A DNA stretch of 64,000 bases from assembly GCF_900113675.1 (NCBI RefSeq), contig NZ_FOQE01000006.1, positions 40,174-104,173 of the forward strand, read 5' to 3'. Source of the DNA: Pisciglobus halotolerans. Its GTDB lineage: Bacteria > Bacillota > Bacilli > Lactobacillales > Carnobacteriaceae. Numbering within the stretch: the stretch's first letter is position 1; each line of letters opens with the position of its first letter. The position numbers were made by a program, and so were the translations under genes. The notes beneath the pieces are model-generated. The model did not search any database. It had not been told where the DNA came from and was given only the letters and a program-made list of their open reading frames with translations. This document shows, one piece after another, positions 28,453 to 37,535 of the stretch.

Positions 28453-29076
28453 ATGGCTAAGTTAAATGTCAATCCTACTCGAATGGAGTTGGCAAACTTA
28501 AAAGAACGATTGAGTATGGCATCTCGTGGACATAAATTACTAAAAGATAAACAAGATGAACTGATGCGTCAATTTATTTCGTTAGTCAAAAAGAACAATG
28601 CCTTGCGTGCAGCGGTAGAAGAGAAACTGATCAATGCCATGCAATCATTTGTAATGGCAAAATCTTTATTGAATGAGAAGTATATTGAAGAATTGGTGGC
28701 TGTACCGCCAAGAACCGTCAGTTTAAACATTTATGAAAAAAATGTCATGAGTGTACGCGTTCCAGTCATGAATTTTGATTTTGAAGGTGAAGATTCAAGT
28801 GATATCCAATACGGATATTTAAACTCGAACAGTGAACTGGATGAATCTGTAGCTGAGATGGCAGAAGTCATGACAGAGTTGCTTGAATTGTCGGAAATTG
28901 AAAAAACTTGCCAGCTGCTGGCAGATGAAATCGAAGGGACAAGACGTCGAGTAAATGCGCTTGAGTACCGAACGATTCCTCAACTAGAAGAAACCATTTA
29001 CTTTATTCAAATGAAACTAGATGAAAATGAACGTGCTGAAATTACGCGTTTGATGAAAGTCAAAGACATGGGATAA
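28453..29076 (+). CDS. ntpD: V-type ATPase subunit D (central stalk)
   Basis: NtpD (207 aa) is the central rotor axle inside the A3B3 head. It shows the family start [34 protein letters not shown] and the C-terminal [21 protein letters not shown], forming two long antiparallel helices. It is the last ntp gene. The ntpH and ntpJ (K+ transporter) genes that follow in E. hirae are absent. Confidence 0.95.
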   Translation: MAKLNVNPTRMELANLKERLSMASRGHKLLKDKQDELMRQFISLVKKNNALRAAVEEKLINAMQSFVMAKSLLNEKYIEELVAVPPRTVSLNIYEKNVMSVRVPVMNFDFEGEDSSDIQYGYLNSNSELDESVAEMAEVMTELLELSEIEKTCQLLADEIEGTRRRVNALEYRTIPQLEETIYFIQMKLDENERAEITRLMKVKDMG

Positions 29077-29175
29077 TGAAAATCATGGTGATCGCTCTAT
29101 TAGATCTCGTGCCGATGGAAAAAAGTTTACAATGCACTCGTATGCGAGGATTATTTTTTGATCATTTTGATGTTT

Positions 29176-29209
29176 AAATAAGGCAAGGGGATGTCCTCTT
29201 GTCTTATTT
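29176..29209 (+). terminator. ntp operon terminator
   Basis: AAATAAGGCAAGGGG (29176-29190) pairs with CCTCTTGTCTTATTT (29195-29209) with two G-U pairs. The following T-run is weak (ATATT). The rest of 29077-29378 holds no supported gene. Confidence 0.65.
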
Positions 29210-29378
29210 ATATTCACAAAACCGATGGACATCAATGTAAAGAAGCTATCAAAATAAGTGAAATCGAAAACATTCATAAAAGTCCTGTTTCATCCACTTG
29301 ATTTATGGTACACTAATCAGTAAAGATAAAAAAAGAACCGTTAAAAAACTGTATCTCTAGTTAAAAGAGGTGAAACGT

Positions 29379-29609
29379 ATGCCTAGTAAAATTTCTTTTG
29401 AGATTTTGGAAAATATTTTAGTCCTTTCTGAGAACAACAAAGGCTGGCGAAAAGAATTGAATCTGGTCAGCTGGAATGGAAATGCACCAAAATTCGATTT
29501 ACGGACTTGGTCACCGGATCACGAAAAGATGGGCAAAGGTATTACGCTCAGCAACGAAGAAATGAAAAAACTGGAGGAGTTCTTTAGAAACTCTGCCGAA
29601 AAAGCATAG
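29379..29609 (+). CDS. YdbC-like PC4-fold single-stranded nucleic-acid-binding protein
   Basis: This 76-aa protein matches small YdbC/PC4-type proteins of lactic acid bacteria: SFEILENILVLSENNKGWRKELNLVSWNGNAPKFDLRTW and GKGITLSNEEMKKLEEF. The Lactococcus homologue is known to bind single-stranded DNA or RNA as a dimer. The cellular role here is not known. The ATG at 29379 follows AAGAGGTGA; a start nine bases upstream is worse placed. Confidence 0.8.
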   Translation: MPSKISFEILENILVLSENNKGWRKELNLVSWNGNAPKFDLRTWSPDHEKMGKGITLSNEEMKKLEEFFRNSAEKA

Positions 29610-29657
29610 AGCAGTTTTTAATGAGTCATAGTTTTTTTAGATAGGATGGTTAAAAGC

Positions 29658-30272
29658 ATGACAGAGCGTGGGATATTGATTGTTCTTTCTGGACCTTCAG
29701 GAGTGGGAAAAGGTACAGTTAGAAAAGCAATTTTTGATAGTGGTGAAATGGACTTTGCGTACTCGATTTCTATGACAACCAGAAAAATGAGAGCTGGAGA
29801 AAAAGATGGTGTCGACTACTTCTTTAGATCAAAAGAAGAATTTGAAGCGTTGATCGAAAGCGGCGGCCTGCTGGAGTATGCTCAGTATGTTGACAACTAT
29901 TATGGTACACCCCTTAAGTATGTTGAAGATACTTTAAACAGTGGACAAGATGTCTTTTTAGAGATCGAAGTCAATGGAGCAATGCAAGTGCGTTCAAAAA
30001 TGCCTGAAGGAGTTTTTATTTTCTTGACACCGCCAGATATCAAAGAACTCAAATCACGGATCATGCACAGAGGAACAGATGAAATGGCTGTGGTAGAGAA
30101 ACGTTTAGAAAAAGCCGTTGAAGAAATCAAAATGATGCGGTATTATGATTATGCCGTAGAAAATGATAAAGTCGAAAATGCTGTAAATAAAATCAAGCAT
30201 ATTATTGAGAGTGAGCATTTAAAAGTGCCTCGAGTTGTGAATCAGTATAGAAAAATTATTGAGGAGATGTAA
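29658..30272 (+). CDS. gmk: Guanylate kinase
   Basis: Gmk (204 aa) phosphorylates GMP to GDP. The P-loop is [11 protein letters not shown], followed by [19 protein letters not shown] (GMP-binding) and [11 protein letters not shown]. The ATG at 29658 is preferred over 29646 because AGGATGG then has normal spacing. It begins the gmk-rpoZ unit; in Firmicutes this cluster continues to coaBC and priA, as here after a terminator. Confidence 0.95.
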   Translation: MTERGILIVLSGPSGVGKGTVRKAIFDSGEMDFAYSISMTTRKMRAGEKDGVDYFFRSKEEFEALIESGGLLEYAQYVDNYYGTPLKYVEDTLNSGQDVFLEIEVNGAMQVRSKMPEGVFIFLTPPDIKELKSRIMHRGTDEMAVVEKRLEKAVEEIKMMRYYDYAVENDKVENAVNKIKHIIESEHLKVPRVVNQYRKIIEEM

Positions 30273-30280
30273 GGAAGATG

Positions 30281-30496
30281 ATGTTATATCCTTCTATTGA
30301 TACATTATTAGAAAAAATCGAGTCTAAATATTCTTTAGTTACTGTAGCAAGTAAAAGAGCTCGTGAATTAGATGGCGGCTCTATGCAGATGTTAGAAGAT
30401 TATAAGTCTTATAAGAATGTGGGCAAAGCGCTAGAAGAAGTTGCAGCGGGCGATCTAGTGATCGATCCCAAAACAGTAGGACCGGACAAACAATAA
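30281..30496 (+). CDS. rpoZ: RNA polymerase omega subunit
   Basis: Omega (71 aa) helps assemble RNA polymerase around the beta-prime subunit. [30 protein letters not shown] is the family signature. The frame has two adjacent ATGs (30278, 30281); the second gives the usual MLxPSID start and better spacing from AAGGA. It lies eight bases after gmk. Confidence 0.92.
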   Translation: MLYPSIDTLLEKIESKYSLVTVASKRARELDGGSMQMLEDYKSYKNVGKALEEVAAGDLVIDPKTVGPDKQ

Positions 30497-30514
30497 ATAC
30501 GGATGTATATGATC

Positions 30515-30556
30515 AGTGCTTTAAGGTTGAATCTAAACTTTAGAGCACTTTTTTTT
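30515..30556 (+). terminator. gmk-rpoZ terminator
   Basis: AGTGCTTTAAGGTT (30515-30528) pairs with AACTTTAGAGCACT (30536-30549), with G-U pairs, and eight T residues end the signal. Confidence 0.88.
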
Positions 30557-30702
30557 GCTCTTTTGACGGTGTAGGCAGGATATTCAGAAGACACATACTG
30601 TGAAAATCATCAGACGGAAGCTTCTTAGAAAGCAATGTTGATGTGTCGCATAAAGAGAAAAATGTTTAAGCACAGATGAATAGAATAGGAATCAGGAGGA
30701 GT

Positions 30703-30726
30703 ATGGAAAAAAGCAGTTTTTTCTAG
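30703..30726 (+). CDS. Possible 7-codon leader peptide before coaBC
   Basis: ATG at 30703 is preceded by AGGAGGAG at ideal spacing and opens a frame of seven codons (MEKSSFF) ending TAG at 30724. Overlap with the likely coaBC promoter region makes translation doubtful. No function is claimed. Confidence 0.2.
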   Translation: MEKSSFF

Positions 30727-30765
30727 TAAAATATAAAAGAGTGTAATAGGAAAGAGGGACAGAAT

Positions 30766-31980
30766 ATGTTAAAAGACAAAAAAATCGCTGTTTACCTTTG
30801 TGGGGGAATTGCCGTATACAAAACAGCGGATCTTGTTAGACAATTGATCAAAAAAGGCGCCCAGGTAAAAGTGGCGATGACTCAATCCGCTGTTCAGTTT
30901 ATCACCCCTTACACCTTTCAAATTTTAACGAAACAACCGGTCTATACAGAAATCTTTGACAAAGAAGACAAAGAATCAGTCAGTCATATTCATTTAGCAG
31001 ACTGGGCAGATGCTGCTTTAGTTGTGCCGGCTACTGCTAATATCATAGCTAAAATGGCAAACGGAATGGCGGATGATTTTGTTTCTACAGCTTTACTGGC
31101 AACTACAGCTCCTATTTTTATCGTTCCTGCTATGAATACTCATATGCTCGAGAATCCGGCTACTGTACGGAATATGGAAACATTGAAAAAAGACGGCCGT
31201 ATGTTGATGGAGCCAGATACCGGATTTTTAGCAGAAGGATATGAAGGAAAAGGGCGTATGCCGGAACCTGAAAAGATTATTGAGATGCTTCAGCTTCATC
31301 TTATTCGCCTTGATTCTTCGCTTGCGCTAACAGGTCGAAAAGTGCTGATTTCAGCAGGCGGAACGAAAGAAAGAATTGACCCAGTACGTTATATCACAAA
31401 CGATTCATCTGGAAAAATGGGCTATCAGTTGGCAGAAGTTGCTCGCGATGCAGGAGCGGAAGTGACACTAGTTTCAGCTTCAGGGTTGCCAAATCCTTTT
31501 GGCGTTTCTGTTGTTGCTGTTGAATCTGCTGAAGACATGTTTGTAGAGATGAACAAACATTATCAGGAAAGCGATATTGTGATTATGGCTGCAGCTGTTT
31601 CAGACTATAAACCGGATCATCAAGAGAAACAGAAAATGAAAAAAACAAGTAGCAATCAAGAGATGACATTAAAAATGAAACAAACAAAAGATATTCTAGC
31701 TTACTTGGGCAAGCATAAGCAACATCAATACTTAGCAGGCTTTGCAGCTGAGACACATGATGTTGCCCGCTATGCTGAAAGCAAACTGCAAAAGAAAAAA
31801 GCTGATATGATAATCGCAAACGATGTATCGAATCCACAAGCTGGGTTTAACAAAGACACAAATGAAGTGACGATTTTTACAACGGACAAAGACCCTATTT
31901 CGGTATCTGTACGGAGTAAAAAGGAAGTAGCTGCTTTGATCTTAGATGAAATCGCAGGAAAATTAAGAAAGCAAAGGTGA
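30766..31980 (+). CDS. coaBC: Bifunctional phosphopantothenoylcysteine decarboxylase/synthetase
   Basis: CoaBC (404 aa) makes 4'-phosphopantetheine for coenzyme A: the CoaB part joins cysteine to phosphopantothenate and the CoaC part decarboxylates the product. The flavoprotein part (residues 1-~185) shows GGIAVYKTADLVR, and PAMNTHMLENPATVRN; the synthetase part has SAGGTKERIDPVRYITNDSSGKMG and AAVSDYKP. The stop codon overlaps the priA ribosome site. Confidence 0.95.
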   Translation: MLKDKKIAVYLCGGIAVYKTADLVRQLIKKGAQVKVAMTQSAVQFITPYTFQILTKQPVYTEIFDKEDKESVSHIHLADWADAALVVPATANIIAKMANGMADDFVSTALLATTAPIFIVPAMNTHMLENPATVRNMETLKKDGRMLMEPDTGFLAEGYEGKGRMPEPEKIIEMLQLHLIRLDSSLALTGRKVLISAGGTKERIDPVRYITNDSSGKMGYQLAEVARDAGAEVTLVSASGLPNPFGVSVVAVESAEDMFVEMNKHYQESDIVIMAAAVSDYKPDHQEKQKMKKTSSNQEMTLKMKQTKDILAYLGKHKQHQYLAGFAAETHDVARYAESKLQKKKADMIIANDVSNPQAGFNKDTNEVTIFTTDKDPISVSVRSKKEVAALILDEIAGKLRKQR

Positions 31981-31988
31981 GGAAAAAG

Positions 31989-34409
31989 TTGGATCTATTT
32001 GCCAAAGTGATTGTTGACGTTCCAACGATGCAGACCAATCAACCTTATGATTACTATATACCGACTGCCTATCAAGACCAAATCGTTCCTGGAATGCGGG
32101 TAGAAGTGCCATTTGGAAAGGGCAGCAGAAAAGTTCAAGGTTTTGTGGTAAACATCGTCGATCAACCAGCCTTTGAAGGTGAATTAAAGAAGATTACAGA
32201 TGTCATGGATCTTTATCCTGTTTTAAATGAAGAATTGCTTCAATTAGGAAAAGAAATGGCAGACAAAACTTTCAGCTTTCAGATCACCTGTTATCAAACG
32301 ATGCTGCCTGCTGCTTTAAAATCAACGTATGAAAAGAAAATTCGTTTGATTGATGAAATCCCAGAAGATCATTTTTTTGATTTGTTTAAAGGGAAAAATG
32401 AAATCAGCTGGCAAGAAGCGGAAGATCGAGGTGTTTTGCCGAAAATGGCAGAGCTGAAGAAAAAAGAAGCCGTAGAAACAGTTTATATTGTAAAAGACAA
32501 AGTCAATAAAAAGAAAATCAGAAAAATAGAACCTAGACTGTCTTTTGAACAACTGGAAGAAGAAAAAGCGGGTTTGAGAAAAACAGCTAAAAAGCAAAAA
32601 CAGCTGTTGGATGTATTGCAGCAGCTATCTTTAAGCAAAAAGAGATCGAGTACAGAAGCGTTGAAAAAAGATTACGCTATTCAGTCAGCTTCAGTGCGAG
32701 AGGCTGAAAAAAAAGGTTGGTTAAGGATTGTTGAAGAAGAAGTCTATCGTGATCCTTTTGAACACATCGATTTTGAACGGACTAAACCGCTGCCGTTAAC
32801 AAGTGCGCAACAAAAAGCTTTTGAAGCTATTCATCATGCTGTCAACGAACAGCGGGATGATGTGTTTTTATTAAAAGGTGTAACAGGAAGCGGAAAAACT
32901 GAAATCTATTTGCAAACGATCGCTGCCGTTTTAGAAAAAAAACAAACGGCTCTGATGCTAGTGCCTGAAATTGCCTTAACACCGCAAATGGTCAAAAGCT
33001 TTAAAGGACGCTTTGGAGATGAAGTAGCTGTTCTGCATAGTGGTTTGTCTGTTGGAGAAAAATATGATGAGTGGCGGAAAATAGAAAGAGAAGAAGCAAA
33101 AGTTGTCGTGGGCGCTCGTTCTTCTATTTTTGCTCCTGTTAAAAATATTGGTGTGATCATTATAGATGAAGAACATGAATCTTCTTATAAACAAAGTGAA
33201 AATCCTAGGTATCATGCGCGTGATGCAGCGATTTGGCGCGGAAAATATCATTCGTGTCCAGTTATCTTAGGAAGTGCCACACCTTCTCTAGAATCAAGGG
33301 CTCGGGCACAGAAAAAAGTTTATCAGTTGCTGGAACTTCCTGAACGGGTCAATAAAAAAGCTTTACCGCTTGTCAAAGTCGTCGATATGCGACAAGAAAT
33401 GAAAGAAGGAAATCGGTCCAGTTTCTCTATTCCTTTACAAGATGGTATTCGCGATCGCATTAAGAAAGGGGAACAAATCGTTTTGCTTCTGAATCGTCGC
33501 GGCTATTCTTCTTTTGTCATGTGTCGAGATTGCGGCTTTGTCCTTCCGTGCCCTAATTGTGATATTTCACTGACACTGCATATGGATACCCGAACGATGA
33601 AATGTCACTATTGTGGTCATGAGGAAGCCATTCCACATCAATGTCCAGTCTGTCATAGCCCAAAAATTCGTTATTATGGAACAGGTACGCAAAAAGTACA
33701 AGAGGAATTAGAAGCTGTTTTTCCAGATGCACGTGTGATTCGCATGGATGTTGATACGACGCGCAAAAAAGGTGCTCACGAGAAGCTGCTGACAGCTTTT
33801 GGAAACCAAGAAGCGGATATCTTGCTGGGAACTCAGATGATTGCTAAAGGACTTGATTTTCCTAATATTACGTTAGTAGGGGTGTTGAATGCGGACACTG
33901 CACTAGGGTTGCCAGATTTTCGTTCAAGCGAGAAAACCTTTCAATTGTTAACACAAGTCAGCGGCAGAGCCGGAAGAGCAGATTTAATAGGAGAAGTGGT
34001 TGTGCAAACCTTTAATCCAGAGCATTATGCGGTTCAGTTTGCCCAAAAACACGATTATGACCATTTCTATCAAATGGAGATGAATGTTCGTCACCAAGGA
34101 AACTATCCACCCTATTACTTTACGGTTTCTATTACGGCAAGCCACGAAGAAGAACGGATAGCAGCTAGAAAAATGCAGGAAATCATTCATTTTTTACTTC
34201 CTCATTTGCAAAAAGATACGATTGTTTTAGGTCCTACCCCTAAAGCGATTGCTAGAGTCAATAAAAAATATTATTATCAAATACTCATCAAATATAAGTA
34301 TGAACCGATGCTGAAACCAATGTTGCATCAGTTATTAAATCAATCACAAAAGGAAATCAGCAAGGGGCTGCAGATCGCGATCGATTCAGAACCGATGGAC
34401 TTTATTTAG
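31989..34409 (+). CDS. priA: Primosomal helicase PriA
   Basis: PriA (806 aa) restarts stalled replication forks by loading the replicative helicase. Walker A is GVTGSGKTEIY and the DEAH-type box is IIDEEHESSYK; the zinc-binding cysteine pairs CRDC, CPNC, CHYC and CPVC lie between helicase motifs. I choose TTG at 31989 (start LDLFAKVIVDVPT) because AAAGGTGAGG is eight to nine bases ahead; GTG at 31977 would overlap that site. Confidence 0.95.
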   Translation: MDLFAKVIVDVPTMQTNQPYDYYIPTAYQDQIVPGMRVEVPFGKGSRKVQGFVVNIVDQPAFEGELKKITDVMDLYPVLNEELLQLGKEMADKTFSFQITCYQTMLPAALKSTYEKKIRLIDEIPEDHFFDLFKGKNEISWQEAEDRGVLPKMAELKKKEAVETVYIVKDKVNKKKIRKIEPRLSFEQLEEEKAGLRKTAKKQKQLLDVLQQLSLSKKRSSTEALKKDYAIQSASVREAEKKGWLRIVEEEVYRDPFEHIDFERTKPLPLTSAQQKAFEAIHHAVNEQRDDVFLLKGVTGSGKTEIYLQTIAAVLEKKQTALMLVPEIALTPQMVKSFKGRFGDEVAVLHSGLSVGEKYDEWRKIEREEAKVVVGARSSIFAPVKNIGVIIIDEEHESSYKQSENPRYHARDAAIWRGKYHSCPVILGSATPSLESRARAQKKVYQLLELPERVNKKALPLVKVVDMRQEMKEGNRSSFSIPLQDGIRDRIKKGEQIVLLLNRRGYSSFVMCRDCGFVLPCPNCDISLTLHMDTRTMKCHYCGHEEAIPHQCPVCHSPKIRYYGTGTQKVQEELEAVFPDARVIRMDVDTTRKKGAHEKLLTAFGNQEADILLGTQMIAKGLDFPNITLVGVLNADTALGLPDFRSSEKTFQLLTQVSGRAGRADLIGEVVVQTFNPEHYAVQFAQKHDYDHFYQMEMNVRHQGNYPPYYFTVSITASHEEERIAARKMQEIIHFLLPHLQKDTIVLGPTPKAIARVNKKYYYQILIKYKYEPMLKPMLHQLLNQSQKEISKGLQIAIDSEPMDFI

Positions 34410-34425
34410 AAAAGAGGATGAAAAA

Positions 34426-35367
34426 ATGACAAAAATCGTTTTTATGGGAACGCCGGCATTTTCTGTGCCGATTTTAGAAGCACTCATTTCATCAGAATAT
34501 GAAGTGATCGGTGTTGTAACCCAACCGGATAGACCAGTAGGAAGAAAAAAAATTTTAACACCCTCGCCTGTAAAAGAAGCAGCCGTGAAACACGAGATAC
34601 CTGTCTTGCAACCAGAAAAAATTTCTGGATCAAAAGAAATGGAACAAATCATTGAGTGGCAGCCTGACCTTATCGTCACTGCAGCATTCGGACAGTTTTT
34701 GCCGACTAAGTTGTTAGATGTTCCAACTTTTGGTGCCATTAACGTACATGCTTCGCTATTGCCAAAATATCGTGGCGGTGCCCCTGTGCATTACGCATTG
34801 ATCAAAGGTGAAAAAGAAACGGGTATCTCTATCATTTATATGGAAAAGAAAATGGATGCTGGAGATATTCTGGCACAACGCTCGCTAACCATCACAAGAG
34901 AAGATGATGTGGGCACCTTGTTTGACCGTTTGAGCTTGTTGGGAAGAGATTTACTGATCGACACACTGCCTGAATTATTGAAAGGCAATATTACTGCTGT
35001 TCCTCAAAATGAAGAAAAAGTCACTTTTTCTCCAAACATCAAACGAGAAGAAGAAAAGATAAATTGGCAAAAATCTGCTCAAGAAATCGACTATCAAGTG
35101 AGAGGGATGCGTCCTTGGCCAGGAGCATATACTGAATTAGACGGAAAACGGATCAAAATCCATGCTGTTACTCCTTTGGAAGAAACAACAGACAAAGAAC
35201 CGGGAACAATCGTGGCGCTCGACAAAAATCAACTGATCATAGCTTGCGGCGATCAAACGACCTTAACCATAGATGTTTTGCAACCTTCAGGCAAAAAACA
35301 AATGGATACACCTGCCTATTTAAGCGGTGTGGGGAATCAGTTAAGAGTAGGAGAAAAATTCGACTAA
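34426..35367 (+). CDS. fmt: Methionyl-tRNA formyltransferase
   Basis: Fmt (313 aa) formylates initiator Met-tRNA using 10-formyl-tetrahydrofolate. The motifs VTAAFGQFLP, the catalytic region INVHASLLPKYRGGAP and SIIYMEKKMDAGDI are typical; the C-terminal tRNA-binding domain begins near residue 210. Peptide deformylase (def), a frequent neighbour, is not in this cluster. It lies 16 bp after priA and one base before rsmB. Confidence 0.96.
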   Translation: MTKIVFMGTPAFSVPILEALISSEYEVIGVVTQPDRPVGRKKILTPSPVKEAAVKHEIPVLQPEKISGSKEMEQIIEWQPDLIVTAAFGQFLPTKLLDVPTFGAINVHASLLPKYRGGAPVHYALIKGEKETGISIIYMEKKMDAGDILAQRSLTITREDDVGTLFDRLSLLGRDLLIDTLPELLKGNITAVPQNEEKVTFSPNIKREEEKINWQKSAQEIDYQVRGMRPWPGAYTELDGKRIKIHAVTPLEETTDKEPGTIVALDKNQLIIACGDQTTLTIDVLQPSGKKQMDTPAYLSGVGNQLRVGEKFD

Positions 35368-35368
35368 G

Positions 35369-36727
35369 ATGACAAATGAAAAGCATATCCAGCAAACCAG
35401 TCGTTATCAAGCCATGACGATTTTGGAAAAAATTGAAAAAAGTGGTTCTTATTCTAATTTATTGATCAATGATACGATTAGTAAACGATCACTCAGCTCA
35501 GTCGATGCTCACTTGCTAACTGAGTTAGTATATGGTGTCCTTCAACGAAAGCTGACGTTAGATTATTATTTGACGCCTTTTATTAAAAAAAATCAGAAGT
35601 TAGATGGATGGGTCAGAAATTTGTTACGTCTTTCTGTCTATCAAATGGTTTATTTGGAACGGATCCCAATACATGCTGTTGTCAACGAAGCAGTTGAAAT
35701 TGCAAAAAAACGTGGTCATTTCAAAGGAATCAGTCAATTTGTCAATGGTGTTTTAAGAAATGCTGAGAGGAAAGGGTTCCCATCTATTGAAGCGATCAAA
35801 GACCCAATCGAAAGGCTAAGCGTTGAAGTCAGTATGCCAAAGTGGCTCGTTGAAAAATTTGTTTGTGAAATCGGTTTTGAAAAAACAAAAGCACTGGGCC
35901 TCTCACTATTGCTGCCGAGCCACCCAAGTGCACGTTTCAATCCTCATTTCATTTCTATGGAAGAAGCGTTATCTTCAATGAAGGAAGAGGGTTTTTCTCC
36001 TCGGCCAAGTGAGCTTTCTTCTGTAGGAATCGTGGCAGATTCTGGGCACTTTGCATCTTCTGTTTTATTTAAAGAAGGAAAGTTAACGATTCAAGATGAA
36101 TCTTCTCAACTGGTTGCGCCGGCTTTAAAGGTGGCACCAGATCATCAAGTATTAGACGCATGCGCAGCACCAGGCGGAAAGACGACCCATATTGCCCAGT
36201 ATTTGTCAAAAGATGCTGGAGGGAAAGTGACAGCATTGGATCTTCATGCACATAAAGTAAATCTGATCAAAGAAAATGCCGACCGTCTCCATGTTGGAGA
36301 AGTCGTTGAAGGCATGACGCTAGATGCTCGACAAGTAGATACCGTTTTTGCTGATGCTACTTTTGACCGGATATTAGTTGACGCACCATGTTCAGGGCTA
36401 GGATTGATGCGCCGCAAGCCTGATATCAAATATACAAAAAAGGAATCAGACTTTAAACAGTTACAAGCCATCCAACTGGATATTTTAAAACAAGTTGCCC
36501 CAAAACTAAAAAGTGGTGGACTTCTAGTCTATAGTACTTGTACAATAACCACTGAAGAGAATGATCAGACCGTCGCTAAGTTTCTAACAGAGCAACCTGA
36601 ATTTGAAAGAATTCCGGTTGAAGTGGAAGGAAAAGCTAAAAATTGTATCACAGATGACATGTTGCATATCTATCCTGATGATTTTTATACAGATGGCTTT
36701 TTTATTTGCTGTTTGAGAAAAATATAA
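35369..36727 (+). CDS. rsmB: 16S rRNA m5C967 methyltransferase
   Basis: RsmB/Sun (452 aa) methylates a cytosine in 16S rRNA. An N-terminal NusB-like RNA-binding domain (to about residue 140) precedes the methyltransferase domain with ACAAPGGKTTH (S-adenosylmethionine site), VDAPCSGLGLMRRKPDIKY and STCTITTEEND, the last two holding the paired cysteines. It starts one base after fmt with GGAG inside the fmt end. Confidence 0.94.
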   Translation: MTNEKHIQQTSRYQAMTILEKIEKSGSYSNLLINDTISKRSLSSVDAHLLTELVYGVLQRKLTLDYYLTPFIKKNQKLDGWVRNLLRLSVYQMVYLERIPIHAVVNEAVEIAKKRGHFKGISQFVNGVLRNAERKGFPSIEAIKDPIERLSVEVSMPKWLVEKFVCEIGFEKTKALGLSLLLPSHPSARFNPHFISMEEALSSMKEEGFSPRPSELSSVGIVADSGHFASSVLFKEGKLTIQDESSQLVAPALKVAPDHQVLDACAAPGGKTTHIAQYLSKDAGGKVTALDLHAHKVNLIKENADRLHVGEVVEGMTLDARQVDTVFADATFDRILVDAPCSGLGLMRRKPDIKYTKKESDFKQLQAIQLDILKQVAPKLKSGGLLVYSTCTITTEENDQTVAKFLTEQPEFERIPVEVEGKAKNCITDDMLHIYPDDFYTDGFFICCLRKI

Positions 36728-36773
36728 AAAGTTGATGCAGGATCAAGCAGATCATTTAAAAAGAGGTGGAACT

Positions 36774-37535
36774 ATGAGGGTAGCTTTAGAAAGTGATGTT
36801 GGAATGAGAAGAAAGAATAATCAAGATTTTGCTGGTTATTTTAATAATCATTCTGAGTGCACATTATCCATTTTGTGTGACGGCATGGGCGGCCATCAAG
36901 CGGGTGACGTCGCAAGTGAAATGGTCGTTTCGCATTTAGGACATGCTTGGAGCGAAACGCATTTAAGTCAAACAGAAGAGGCGAAAGAGTGGCTGAAATC
37001 AGCTATCGATCGTGAGAATAAGCGGTTAGTTGAAAAAGCGGAACAATTTCCCGATTTAGAAGGTATGGGAACGACACTTGTTGCAGTTGCAGCGGTAAAA
37101 GATGGTTTCGTTGTCGCGAATATTGGAGACAGTCGTGCTTATCGATTAACAAATGGGGAAATAGAGCAAATGACAGAAGATCATTCGCTTGTACAGGAAC
37201 TGATCAAAAGCGGAGAAATTTCTTTTGAGGAAGCCGAAAATCATCCGCGTAAAAACGTGTTGACTCGCTCTCTTGGGGTATTGGAAGAGCTAGATATTGA
37301 TCTAACGACTTATCTTTATCAGCAAGGTGAGTTTATTTTGTTGTGTTCAGACGGATTGACAAATATGGTGAAAAATGAAGAAATCAAAGAAATTCTGACA
37401 GGAACTGCCACTTTGAAAGAAAAGGTCAGCTATTTGGTTTCTTTAGCAAATGAAAGAGGCGGATTAGACAACATCACCGTTATGCTGATCGATTTTGATA
37501 AGAGAAAGGAGGGAAAAGAAGATGGAAGCTGGTAA
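36774..37535 (+). CDS. stp: PP2C-type Ser/Thr protein phosphatase
   Basis: Stp/PrpC (253 aa) removes phosphates placed by the partner kinase PknB. Family motifs are SDVGMRRKNNQD, LCDGMGGHQAGDVAS, GMGTTLV, VANIGDSRAYR and LCSDGLTNMV, with the metal-binding aspartates present. The ATG at 36774 follows AGAGGTGG; the longer frame from 36732 is rejected. It overlaps pknB by 14 bp, so the pair is translationally coupled. Confidence 0.95.
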   Translation: MRVALESDVGMRRKNNQDFAGYFNNHSECTLSILCDGMGGHQAGDVASEMVVSHLGHAWSETHLSQTEEAKEWLKSAIDRENKRLVEKAEQFPDLEGMGTTLVAVAAVKDGFVVANIGDSRAYRLTNGEIEQMTEDHSLVQELIKSGEISFEEAENHPRKNVLTRSLGVLEELDIDLTTYLYQQGEFILLCSDGLTNMVKNEEIKEILTGTATLKEKVSYLVSLANERGGLDNITVMLIDFDKRKEGKEDGSW

